Of a stretch of DNA of 64,000 bases, positions 1 to 7,676 are shown in pieces; within the stretch, counting starts at the first letter, position 1; every line of letters begins with the position of its first letter. The DNA is taken from assembly GCA_016715425.1 (NCBI GenBank), contig JADKAC010000005.1, positions 930,001 through 994,000 on the forward strand. The letters run 5' to 3'. The notes beneath the pieces were generated by a model. It saw only the letters and a program-made list of their open reading frames with translations. It had not been told where the DNA came from and ran no database searches. Position numbers and translations under genes: made by a program. This stretch comes from Bacteroidota bacterium (GTDB taxonomy: Bacteria > Bacteroidota > Bacteroidia > Chitinophagales > BACL12).

Positions 1-204
1 ATAATTTTCTCCCTTGGTAATTTTAAATGTAAAAGGTTCTACTTCAGTAAAAAGCTGATGTGATAACTTATCTTTGAGTTCAATACCAATAGCATTAAAT
101 AATGAAATTATTTTTTCGTTAATCCGATGTTTGGTAGGAAATATTTCCGAATCAAACATCAGTTTTTTTTCACGATCATTAAAATCCAATAATTCATCTT
201 TCAT
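1..204 (-). CDS. hypothetical protein, N-terminal part (runs off the window)
   Basis: An open frame on the minus strand begins with ATG at 204 and continues without a stop to base 1, giving 68 residues starting MKDELLDFNDREKKLMF. It is hydrophilic with mixed charge and has no signal peptide, so it is probably cytoplasmic. The family is not recognised. Its start codon is separated by only five bases from the divergent start of the LptF/G permease at 210, so the promoter of each gene must lie inside the other's coding sequence or overlap the start region. The C-terminus lies outside the window, so length and function cannot be judged. Confidence 0.6.
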   Translation of the reverse strand, partial: MKDELLDFNDREKKLMFDSEIFPTKHRINEKIISLFNAIGIELKDKLSHQLFTEVEPFTFKITKGENY

Positions 205-209
205 ATCTT

Positions 210-1646
210 ATGTTAAAGCGCCTGGACAAATATATTCTAAAGTCATTTATAGGGCCGTTTATAGTTACGTTTTTTATTGCGTTGGTTATTTTACTCATTC
301 AATTTTTATGGAAGTACATTGAAGATTTGGTTGGGAAAGGATTAGGAACATTCGTTATAGCAAAGTTATTATTTTATGCATCCGCTAATATGATTCCATT
401 AGCGCTTCCACTTGCAACATTACTTTCATCAATTATGGTATATGGTAATTTGGGAGAACGATTTGAACTCGCCGCATTAAAATCTGCGGGAATTTCTATG
501 TTTCGATTTATGCGCAGTACTATTATTGCCGGAATTTTTATTGCTTTTGGCGCATTTATGTTTTCTAATTATGTATTGCCGAAAGCATCATTAAAATTTT
601 GGACAACACTTATTGATATCACGAAACAAAAACCTGCATTAAATATTAAACCCGATCAATTTTATAATGAGATAGATAACTACAGTATTTTAATCGGTTC
701 AAAGCAAGAAGATAATATTCATATTTCCGATATCACTATTTATGAAGAAGGAGATAATAAACATAATACGAATGTTTTAATTGCTGCAAAAGGAGAGATG
801 TTGCCAAGTGGTGATAAAAAAAATCTGGTATTGAAATTAGAAAAAGGAAAACAGTACGAAGAGTTAAAACCGGAGGTGCGTAATAAGCAACAATTTGAAC
901 ACATGCGCATGGAGTTTGGCACTTGGGAAAAAGTGCTGGACCTCTCAGGATTTGAAATGCAGCAATCTAGTGAGGAGTTGTATAAAGACCATTACAGGAT
1001 GATGAATGTGGGGCAACTTTCAGTAGCAATAGATTCCTTAGTTGTGCAATCTCAAAATAAATCCGAGACACTTTCAAAAGTATTAGATCAGTACTTTACA
1101 TTTAATAGAGACACTGCATTTACATCCAGAATTGAGTCAATGGAAAAAGTAAAAACATCAGATACCAGTTTTATAGAAACAGTAAATCCGGAGGAGCAAA
1201 AAGTAGTGATAAAGCGAGCGCTTGCTTCGGTGAGAAACATCTCGAATTACACACAACAGATAGAAGATTCCATGCGGTTTACAAACGAGAAAATTGCAGA
1301 TCATAAAATCGAATGGCACAGAAAATTTACGCTGTCAGTTATTTGTTTGGTTTTCATTTTTGTGGGAGCACCATTGGGGGCAATTATTCGTAAAGGCGGA
1401 TTTGGTTTGCCGGTAATTTTTTCAATTTTTATTTTCATTATTTATTATGTGATTTCTATAACAGGTGAGAAGATGTCGGAGCAAGCAGTGATCTCTCCAT
1501 TTACAGGAATGTGGATGGCTATCTTTATTATTTTTCCATTTAGTCTTTATCTTACATTGAAAGCAAAAAATGATTCACCTATTTTTAGTTTAGAATCTTA
1601 TTCTAATTTCTTTTATAAATTGAAACAACGATTATTTAAAAAATGA
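210..1646 (+). CDS. LptF/LptG family (YjgP/YjgQ) lipopolysaccharide export permease
   Basis: Inner-membrane permease of the Lpt ABC transporter, which extracts lipopolysaccharide from the inner membrane and passes it to the periplasmic bridge. The 478-residue protein begins MLKRLDKYILKSF, the characteristic N-terminus of this family, followed by transmembrane stretches near residues 13-34, 50-78 and 100-120. A large soluble domain follows (about 130-380), and three more hydrophobic segments sit at about 385-465. The soluble part is longer than in proteobacterial homologues and contains a charged, probably helical region around 260-370, as is common in Bacteroidota. LptF and LptG cannot be told apart from this single gene. 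The stop overlaps the next start (ATGA at 1643-1646), so the downstream phosphatase is probably translationally coupled. Confidence 0.9.
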   Translation: MLKRLDKYILKSFIGPFIVTFFIALVILLIQFLWKYIEDLVGKGLGTFVIAKLLFYASANMIPLALPLATLLSSIMVYGNLGERFELAALKSAGISMFRFMRSTIIAGIFIAFGAFMFSNYVLPKASLKFWTTLIDITKQKPALNIKPDQFYNEIDNYSILIGSKQEDNIHISDITIYEEGDNKHNTNVLIAAKGEMLPSGDKKNLVLKLEKGKQYEELKPEVRNKQQFEHMRMEFGTWEKVLDLSGFEMQQSSEELYKDHYRMMNVGQLSVAIDSLVVQSQNKSETLSKVLDQYFTFNRDTAFTSRIESMEKVKTSDTSFIETVNPEEQKVVIKRALASVRNISNYTQQIEDSMRFTNEKIADHKIEWHRKFTLSVICLVFIFVGAPLGAIIRKGGFGLPVIFSIFIFIIYYVISITGEKMSEQAVISPFTGMWMAIFIIFPFSLYLTLKAKNDSPIFSLESYSNFFYKLKQRLFKK

Positions 1647-2302
1647 AAAAAATTATTACAGATAATAAATGGTTTTTAATCCCTTGGTTGTTGTGGAGCT
1701 TGATATTGTTAATTTATGTTTTGCTAACTCCGAGAGGAACATCAACGCTGTGGGTAAATGATCAACACACAGTTGTATTAGATTTTATTTTTAGATGGAC
1801 AACATGGTTGGGAGATGGAGTGACCGTGGGTATTATTTGCTTTATTTTATTGTTTGTACAATTCCGGGCTGCTGTATTTGCATCCATAGTTTCTATTGCG
1901 AATTTAGTTATAACAGGCGCTTTAAAAAAGGCATTTTCATATCCACGTCCGGCAACTTATTTTGAAACTATTGATTTGAATTTTGTACATGGAATTAAAA
2001 CATATTACCATTTAAGTTTTCCATCAGGACATACTTCAGCAGCATTTTGTATTTATCTAACTCTTGCTATAATATGCAAGAAAAAAAAGTTGGGACTATT
2101 GTTTTTCTTTATTGCAATGGCAGTTGCAGAAAGCAGAGTATATCTGTTGCAACATTTTGAAGAGGATTTGTTATTCGGTTCTGCAATTGCAATTGTATTG
2201 ACTACGGTTACTGCTTCTCTTATCTATAAAAAACCTTTAAGAGAAGATAGCATTTGGAATAGATCTCTACTTACATTGAATAAAAAAGTTATTGAAAAAT
2301 AG
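1643..2302 (+). CDS. PAP2 family phosphatase (lipid or undecaprenyl-diphosphate phosphatase type)
   Basis: A 219-residue polytopic membrane protein with all three PAP2 phosphatase signatures: K95 to RP at 102-103, PSGH at 127-130, and SR at 164-165 followed by H171 and D175. The conserved histidines form the catalytic pair of acid phosphatases acting on lipid phosphates. In this family the substrate may be undecaprenyl diphosphate, phosphatidylglycerol phosphate or a lipid A phosphate, and the sequence does not decide between them. It overlaps the LptF/G stop by four bases, which fits a shared role in the envelope. Its last 14 bases overlap the convergent glycosyltransferase gene. Confidence 0.88.
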   Translation: MKKIITDNKWFLIPWLLWSLILLIYVLLTPRGTSTLWVNDQHTVVLDFIFRWTTWLGDGVTVGIICFILLFVQFRAAVFASIVSIANLVITGALKKAFSYPRPATYFETIDLNFVHGIKTYYHLSFPSGHTSAAFCIYLTLAIICKKKKLGLLFFFIAMAVAESRVYLLQHFEEDLLFGSAIAIVLTTVTASLIYKKPLREDSIWNRSLLTLNKKVIEK

Positions 2303-3029
2303 GATTACGTATTATGCCCCATTTCTGCAAACGATATTGCACTGATGTGGAAAGCACACCTAATCCGTAAGTAACACTGCGTTTAAAATTGATAGAACTT
2401 GCTTCTTCAAAATATTTTGTGGGACAAGTAATTTCTCCTATTTCAAATCCTTTAAAAAATATTTGTGCAAGCATTTGATTGTCGAAAACAAAATCATCTG
2501 AGTTAGCCTGGAAGTTTATATTTTTTAAAACATCAGCAGAAAAAGCTCTGTATCCGGTATGATATTCAGAAAGTTTTTGATTCATTAAAAAATTTTGAGT
2601 AAGCGTAAGCATGCGATTAAAAATATATTTATAGAGTGGCATGCCACCTTTGCGGGCGCCCTTACCTAAAATTCTACTACCTAAAACCACCGGGTATAAA
2701 TCATTGGCAATAATACTTACCATCGCAGTTATAAGTAAAGGAGTGTATTGATAATCCGGATGCAGCATAATTACGATATCAGCTTTCAATTCTAATGCTG
2801 TTTGATAACATGTTTTTTGATTGCCACCATAGCCTTTATTATTTTCATGACGAATCACATGTGTAATACCAATTGTTTTTGCAAGCGTGCTGGTATTATC
2901 ACTACTGGCATCATCCACTAATACCACTTCATCTACAATATCAAAAGGAATTTCCTTGTATGTTTTTTCAAGTGTTTTCTCTGCGTTGTATGCAGGCAGC
3001 ACTACTATTACTTTTTTATTTAAATACAT
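2289..3029 (-). CDS. glycosyltransferase family 2, dolichol-phosphate mannosyltransferase-like
   Basis: GT-A fold glycosyltransferase of about 246 residues. The N-terminus KKVIVVLPAYNAEKTL is the usual GT2 nucleotide-sugar entry motif. It is followed by the acidic VLVDDASSDNT and a second acidic cluster (MLHPDYQYTP), as in DPM1/GtrB-like enzymes that load a sugar onto a polyprenyl phosphate. There is no C-terminal membrane domain, so it is likely a peripheral cytoplasmic enzyme. The ATG at 3029 is chosen as start. A TTG 18 bases upstream is in frame but is part of a TAAATTTG promoter-like element at 3045-3052. The acceptor is unknown. Confidence 0.85.
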   Translation of the reverse strand: MYLNKKVIVVLPAYNAEKTLEKTYKEIPFDIVDEVVLVDDASSDNTSTLAKTIGITHVIRHENNKGYGGNQKTCYQTALELKADIVIMLHPDYQYTPLLITAMVSIIANDLYPVVLGSRILGKGARKGGMPLYKYIFNRMLTLTQNFLMNQKLSEYHTGYRAFSADVLKNINFQANSDDFVFDNQMLAQIFFKGFEIGEITCPTKYFEEASSINFKRSVTYGLGVLSTSVQYRLQKWGIIRNPIFQ

Positions 3030-3044
3030 GATGTGTATAAGCCG

Positions 3045-3052
3045 CAAATTTA
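3045..3052 (-). promoter_or_regulatory. Bacteroidota -7 promoter element (TAAATTTG)
   Basis: On the minus strand this reads TAAATTTG, an exact match to the Bacteroidota TAnnTTTG element. It lies 15 bases before the ATG of the GT2 gene at 3029, which implies a leader of about 10 nt. No clear -33 TTG was seen at the usual spacing. Confidence 0.5.
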
Positions 3053-3092
3053 GTTATTCAATACAAACTACTGCGTTGTAATTTTAAGCCGC

Positions 3093-4286
3093 ATGCGAAT
3101 TCTGTTACTCACAAAAAAATTACCATACCCTGCAAGAGATGGTGAAGCGATTGCCAGTAGCAATATTATTCGATTTATGGCAGAAGCCGGGCATCGGGTT
3201 GTGGTGATTAGTATTATCACAAAAAAGCATAATTTTTCTTTGAATGATGTGCCTGAAGAAATAAAAAGCAAGGTAGAATTTCATTTGGTAAATGCGGATA
3301 CGGCTATTTATTTTAAAGATGCTGTGTTGAATTTGTTCAGTAAATTACCTTATCATATTTATAGATTTATAAATAAGGATATAACTACTCTGGCTGAAAA
3401 AGTAGTGCAGCAAAATGCATTTGATATTATTCAATTTGAAGGTTTATTCTTATTGCCTTTTGTTGAAACGATTAAAAAATATTCGAATGCAAAGTTGATT
3501 TATCGCAGTCATAATGTAGAGGGTGTTATCTGGAAACGGATGGCTATGAAAATTAAAAACCCAATTAAGTCTTGGTATCTTACATTGCAGGCACATCGCT
3601 TATTAAAATATGAATTGAAAATGATTCCGGCCACAAATGCAATCATTCCAATTTCAACTGCTGATGAACAATATTATAAAAAACATTTTCCAAACATGTT
3701 GGTTACTTGTATTCCTACAGGCATAGAGGAAAAGTTTGATAATACTGTAATGTGCAATTCAAGTTCAATTTATTTTTTAGGTGCATTGGATTGGTTCCCA
3801 AATCAACAAGGTTTATTGTGGTTTATAGATTCAGTTTGGCCGGATGTAAAAGCAAAAGTTCCTGAAGCAAGTTTACATATAGCCGGCAGAAATGCATCGA
3901 CAACTTTAGCAAATAAAATTGCATCAGCATGTGATTATTATGGAGAAGTAGATGACACCAGAAAATTTATTTCAGATAAAAGTATTTGTATTGTACCTCT
4001 ATTTGCCGGCAGTGGTTTAAAAATAAAAATTATCGAAGCTTTAGCCGCAGGCAAGGTGGTAGTTACTACTCCCATTGGTGCTGAGGGGATGCCATTATCT
4101 CTTGATAATTATTTATACATATCAAATTCTGATGAAGCGATGACGCAGCAATTAGTTGAAATTTTAAAAGAACCGCAAGCTGCAATGCGCAAAGCTTCAG
4201 AAGCAAAAATTATAGTAGAAGAAAATTTATTAAATGCAGTTCTTGGAAATCAATTAGTAGAAGTGTATAAAAAAGTATCACTTTGA
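3093..4286 (+). CDS. glycosyltransferase family 4 (GT-B fold)
   Basis: A 397-residue GT-B glycosyltransferase. The N-terminal Rossmann domain opens with MRILLLTKKLPYPARDGE, where GT4 enzymes carry the GGxE/G loop. The C-terminal domain has the typical donor-binding region GSGLKIKIIEALAAGKVVV, then PIGAEGM and a closing helix. It probably transfers a sugar from an NDP or GDP donor during assembly of lipopolysaccharide or another surface glycan. It is divergent from the GT2 gene at 3029 and is followed directly by another glycosyltransferase whose possible start overlaps its stop, so 3093-5458 looks like one operon. Confidence 0.87.
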   Translation: MRILLLTKKLPYPARDGEAIASSNIIRFMAEAGHRVVVISIITKKHNFSLNDVPEEIKSKVEFHLVNADTAIYFKDAVLNLFSKLPYHIYRFINKDITTLAEKVVQQNAFDIIQFEGLFLLPFVETIKKYSNAKLIYRSHNVEGVIWKRMAMKIKNPIKSWYLTLQAHRLLKYELKMIPATNAIIPISTADEQYYKKHFPNMLVTCIPTGIEEKFDNTVMCNSSSIYFLGALDWFPNQQGLLWFIDSVWPDVKAKVPEASLHIAGRNASTTLANKIASACDYYGEVDDTRKFISDKSICIVPLFAGSGLKIKIIEALAAGKVVVTTPIGAEGMPLSLDNYLYISNSDEAMTQQLVEILKEPQAAMRKASEAKIIVEENLLNAVLGNQLVEVYKKVSL

Positions 4287-4294
4287 TTTGGTTA

Positions 4295-5458
4295 ATGGTC
4301 ATAGTATATATAAGTATATTCCTTTTGGTGTATAGCTATTTAATTTTCCCATGGACACTGCAAGTTTTAACAAAAAATAAATCATCAAAAAATATTGAGC
4401 CTTCAAGTATTGCAATCAAAAAAGTATCTGTTGTTTTAGCTGTGTATAATGAGGAGAAAGTGATTCGTGAAAAGATTGAGAGTTTTCTTTCCTTGAATTA
4501 TCCGGCTGGAAATATAGAATTCATTATAGGGTCTGATGGATCTACAGATACAACTGAAATTATTATTGAAGAATATATAAATCAATATCCTCGCATTCAA
4601 TTGGTGAAATTCGGAGGGCGTACAGGTAAGTCAGGAATTTTAAATCAACTTATTCCATTAGCAATCGGTGAGATACTAATTCTCACTGATGCAAATATTT
4701 ATTTTGAAAAAGAAATGGTGATGAATCTTGTTAATGGATTTGATGATGCATCCATTGGATTGGTAGCGGCAAACATTCAAAATACAGGAATGGATAAAAT
4801 TGGAATTTCATTGCAGGAGGAAAAATATATTCAAAGAGAAAATTTAATTAAGTATAGGGAAGGGGAATTATGGGGAACATTGATGGGAGCATTTGGTGCA
4901 TGTTATGCAGTGAGGAAAAAATTAGTAAAAGCCATACCACCGAATCATTTGATGGAAGATTTTTATATTTCAATGAAAGTGCTAGAAGCAGGATATAAAA
5001 ATATCATGAGTTTAAAAGCAATAGCCTTTGAAGATGTTTCTGAATCTGTTGCCGAGGAGTTCAAAAGAAAAGTGCGCATTTCGGCAGGTAATTTTCAAAA
5101 CCTAACTCACTTTTATAAAATGCTATGGCCAGTGTATAAGCCAATTGGATTTTGTTTTCTATCACATAAAGTTTTAAGATGGTTAGGTCCATTCTGGATT
5201 ATATTTATCATAGGTGGATCAGCCATACTATATTCTCAGAACTTATTTTTCATGATGCTGTTTTGGTTTTCAATGGCAAGTATTTTTTCACCTCTTATAG
5301 ATTGGATATTAGCCAAATTGAATATTCATAACTTTGTAGTGCGGTTAATAAGCTATTTTTTTCTAATGAATTTTGCTCTTCTTATCGGCTTGGGAAAATA
5401 CTTTAAGGGAATTAAAACCAGTGCTTGGCAACCAACACAAAGAAATATTAAAGATTAA
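4295..5458 (+). CDS. membrane-anchored glycosyltransferase family 2
   Basis: A 387-residue processive-type GT2. There is one N-terminal transmembrane helix (about residues 2-20), then a catalytic domain with VSVVLAVYNEEKVI, GSDGSTDTT, LTDANIYF (DxD-like) and EDFYISMKV (the ED of the acceptor site), and at least two C-terminal membrane segments. The layout resembles hyaluronan/cellulose synthase-like or biofilm PgaC-like enzymes, which polymerise or extend a glycan at the inner membrane. A TTG at 4283 overlaps the stop of the upstream GT4 and would add four residues. The ATG at 4295 is preferred, but the overlap may still couple translation. The product glycan is unknown. Confidence 0.85.
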   Translation: MVIVYISIFLLVYSYLIFPWTLQVLTKNKSSKNIEPSSIAIKKVSVVLAVYNEEKVIREKIESFLSLNYPAGNIEFIIGSDGSTDTTEIIIEEYINQYPRIQLVKFGGRTGKSGILNQLIPLAIGEILILTDANIYFEKEMVMNLVNGFDDASIGLVAANIQNTGMDKIGISLQEEKYIQRENLIKYREGELWGTLMGAFGACYAVRKKLVKAIPPNHLMEDFYISMKVLEAGYKNIMSLKAIAFEDVSESVAEEFKRKVRISAGNFQNLTHFYKMLWPVYKPIGFCFLSHKVLRWLGPFWIIFIIGGSAILYSQNLFFMMLFWFSMASIFSPLIDWILAKLNIHNFVVRLISYFFLMNFALLIGLGKYFKGIKTSAWQPTQRNIKD

Positions 5459-5460
5459 AC

Positions 5461-6672
5461 ATGGAAGAATATAAATTAAATACCATTGAAGAAGCGATAG
5501 AGGATATCCGAAATGGTAAATTGGTAATTGTGGTAGATGACCAGAATAGAGAAAACGAAGGTGATTTTATAACCGCTGCACGAAATGTAACTCCAGAAAT
5601 AATAAACTTTATGGCTACGCATGGCAGAGGTTTGATTTGCACTCCCCTTGTAGAAGACAGATGTGATGAACTTGGTTTGGACCTTATGGTGAATAATAAT
5701 ACAGCGCTGCATGAAACTCAATTTACAGTTTCAATAGACTTAATTGGTTATGGATGCACAACAGGTATTTCTGCAACAGATAGGTCGTTGACAATTCAGG
5801 CTCTTATAAATCCAAAAATTCAGGCAAGTGATTTTGCAAGGCCAGGACATATATTTCCATTGCGTGCAAAATTGGGAGGGGTTTTGCGGCGCACTGGTCA
5901 TACAGAGGCATCTATAGATTTGGCAAGATTGGCTGGTTTTGAACCGGCGGGAGTGTTGGTTGAAATAATGAATGAGGATGGAAGTATGGCAAGGTTACCG
6001 GACTTAATGAAGGTTTCTGAAAAATTTAACTTAAAAATCATATCAATAAAGGACTTAGTTGAGTACAGAATGCGTCACGAAACCTTAATAAAAAAGGAGG
6101 CTGTGGTGAATCTTCCCACCAAGTTTGGCAACTTTAAATTACATGCTTTTTCCCAAACTACATCTGGAGAAATTCATTTGGCCTTGGTTAAAGGAACCTG
6201 GAATAAGGATGATGCAGTACTTGTAAGGGTGCATTCTTCTTGTGTAACCGGAGATATACTTGGATCCTTGAGGTGTGATTGTGGTGAACAATTACATTCC
6301 GCAATGGCAATGATTGAGAAAAATGGATCAGGTGTAATTGTTTATATGCAACAAGAGGGAAGAGGAATAGGACTTTTAAATAAACTCAAAGCTTATGAGT
6401 TGCAGGAACATGGAAGAGATACTGTTGAGGCTAATCTTGAATTAGGATTACCTATGGATCAAAGAGACTATGGAATAGGAGCACAAATACTCCGAAGTTT
6501 AGGAATTACTAAATTAGATTTGATTACAAATAATCCTAAGAAAAGAGTGGGACTTAAAGGTTATGGACTTGAAATAGTTGGAAATACTAAAATTGAAATG
6601 TTGCCAAACGAACACAATATGCACTATCTTGAAACCAAGCGAGATAAATTAGGCCATGATATTCTGAGATAA
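5461..6672 (+). CDS. ribBA: bifunctional 3,4-dihydroxy-2-butanone-4-phosphate synthase / GTP cyclohydrolase II
   Basis: Catalyses the two entry steps of riboflavin synthesis: ribulose 5-phosphate to DHBP plus formate, and GTP to the diaminopyrimidine precursor. Residues 1-200 are the RibB domain, with the acidic active-site motif RENEGD at 30-35 and RTGHTEASIDL near 145. Residues 205-403 are the RibA domain, with zinc cysteines in SCVTGDILGSLRCDCGEQ, the GTP-binding QQEGRGIGL and NNPKKR. At 403 residues it is full length for RibBA. It follows the glycosyltransferase operon by two bases but its metabolic role is independent. No FMN riboswitch is visible upstream. A strong hairpin follows the stop. 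Confidence 0.96.
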   Translation: MEEYKLNTIEEAIEDIRNGKLVIVVDDQNRENEGDFITAARNVTPEIINFMATHGRGLICTPLVEDRCDELGLDLMVNNNTALHETQFTVSIDLIGYGCTTGISATDRSLTIQALINPKIQASDFARPGHIFPLRAKLGGVLRRTGHTEASIDLARLAGFEPAGVLVEIMNEDGSMARLPDLMKVSEKFNLKIISIKDLVEYRMRHETLIKKEAVVNLPTKFGNFKLHAFSQTTSGEIHLALVKGTWNKDDAVLVRVHSSCVTGDILGSLRCDCGEQLHSAMAMIEKNGSGVIVYMQQEGRGIGLLNKLKAYELQEHGRDTVEANLELGLPMDQRDYGIGAQILRSLGITKLDLITNNPKKRVGLKGYGLEIVGNTKIEMLPNEHNMHYLETKRDKLGHDILR

Positions 6673-6675
6673 AGT

Positions 6676-6706
6676 AAAGTACAACTATAAAATAGAGTTG
6701 TACTTT
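6676..6706. terminator. bidirectional rho-independent terminator-like hairpin
   Basis: Perfect 11-bp arms (AAAGTACAACT / AGTTGTACTTT) around a nine-base AT loop lie three bases after the ribBA stop and just before the stop of the convergent gene at 6712. A/T-rich flanks on both sides suit termination in both directions. Confidence 0.75.
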
Positions 6707-6711
6707 ATTAA

Positions 6712-7131
6712 TTAAGCAACTAATTTGCTTTTATCAAACCCGCCAGACAATAAATTCATATTGAAGAGATTTGAAAGCAATACTATTTCGGTTTGAGAAT
6801 TAGAATGCTCCAATTTAGCACTATCATCAATAATCATTATTTTTTGAGTAAGTGAGCATTTGCCATTGTCAAGTCTTACTGCAAGATTATCCAATTTATC
6901 AAAATGATCTTTTGTAATTGTATTCTCCAGGTTCAACTCAACCAGAATACGATAAATTGTTTTATCTTCTTCTTTTTGAAGAACATAATCAAATACTTTG
7001 GTTGCCCAGTTAAAACGGTTATAAAGTTTCCATCCGTCTTTCTCCGGATATAAGCTACGCAAAGTAGATTTAAATGGATTCAACATTTCCGACTGGTTTG
7101 TGTGTGTTGTCGATGTGAGTGCTTGTTGCAT
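6712..7131 (-). CDS. hypothetical protein, 139 aa
   Basis: Begins with ATG at 7131 (MQQALTSTTHTNQSEM). The product is soluble with no signal peptide or membrane segment. The middle is rich in charged and aromatic residues (LYPEKDGWKLYNRFNW) and the C-terminal half is mixed alpha/beta. The family is not recognised. The gene is transcribed convergently to ribBA and shares its terminator hairpin. The flanks are intergenic and contain a separate small peptide gene upstream. The coding pattern is clean, so it is likely real, but no function is offered. Confidence 0.65.
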   Translation of the reverse strand: MQQALTSTTHTNQSEMLNPFKSTLRSLYPEKDGWKLYNRFNWATKVFDYVLQKEEDKTIYRILVELNLENTITKDHFDKLDNLAVRLDNGKCSLTQKIMIIDDSAKLEHSNSQTEIVLLSNLFNMNLLSGGFDKSKLVA

Positions 7132-7299
7132 TGTAAAAATTTTTAAAAGTGTTCCAATTGATTAGCACTACAAAAGTCTCTCATTATATATAGGTGTACA
7201 AGGAAGGAAATACGAACCACTAACCCCAAACTTATAGTTAAAGGCATAGATTTACATCTCCAAATCAACGACTTAGAAAAAATAAAGCTTTCAAAACTA

Positions 7300-7330
7300 A
7301 CAGCAGATGAGTATTAAAACACCCTGCTGT
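7300..7330 (-). terminator. possible terminator downstream of the small peptide gene
   Basis: Seven-base perfect arms ACAGCAG / CTGCTGT enclose 17 bases, 22 bases past the stop of the minus-strand peptide gene. On the minus strand they are followed by TAGTTTT. The stem is short, so this is tentative. Confidence 0.35.
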
Positions 7331-7351
7331 TTAGTTTTAATTAATGTTGGA

Positions 7352-7498
7352 TTATTGGTTATTAGTCCAGTCCCAACCGGTGTCGGTTTTTGTAGTTGAA
7401 TGATTGTTTGTGTCATTCGCATCTATTCCAGTTTGATTGTTAACGTTAGAACCACCAACGAGGCCAAGGGCCATTAGAATTGATAATAAGATTGCCAT
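7352..7498 (-). CDS. small hydrophobic-leader peptide, 48 aa
   Basis: ATG at 7498 opens a 48-codon frame closed by TAA at 7352. Residues 1-16 are strongly hydrophobic (MAILLSILMALGLVGG) and look like a signal or leader segment ending in a Gly-Gly pair. The remaining 32 residues are polar and rich in Asn, Thr and Asp, with a distinctive C-terminus TDTGWDWTNNQ. A good promoter candidate (TTG, 20 bases, TACTTTCG) lies upstream at 7543-7573. It is transcribed divergently from the helical-repeat protein at 7677, which may be functionally linked. It may be an exported or signalling peptide. No known family was recognised. Confidence 0.5.
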   Translation of the reverse strand: MAILLSILMALGLVGGSNVNNQTGIDANDTNNHSTTKTDTGWDWTNNQ

Positions 7499-7542
7499 AG
7501 TAAAATTGTTTTAATGTTTACAAATTGTTTTAAAGTGTGACA

Positions 7543-7573
7543 CGAAAGTATATGCAATATTTCAAACTGCCAA
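7543..7573 (-). promoter_or_regulatory. candidate promoter of the small peptide gene
   Basis: On the minus strand TTG (7573-7571), a 20-base spacer and TACTTTCG (7550-7543) resemble the Bacteroidota TTG / TAnnTTTG pair, with one mismatch in the -7 box. The start codon follows about 45 bases downstream. Confidence 0.4.
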
Positions 7574-7676
7574 ATTTATTTTCAATGATTTTTTATGTCA
7601 CCTATAAAAATATTACGAAACTGTTTATTAAAAATCTTATAGCATATTTGAAAGGCTCTTTCAAGGTTAGAGTTAG

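Noticed and set aside
2887..3081. Plus-strand frame opposite the GT2 gene
   Set aside because: It is antisense to the conserved nucleotide-sugar-binding motifs of the glycosyltransferase, so it is a shadow of real coding sequence.
5161..5461. FMN riboswitch before ribBA
   Set aside because: The upstream gene ends two bases before ribBA, leaving no leader, and no RFN-element motifs were seen.
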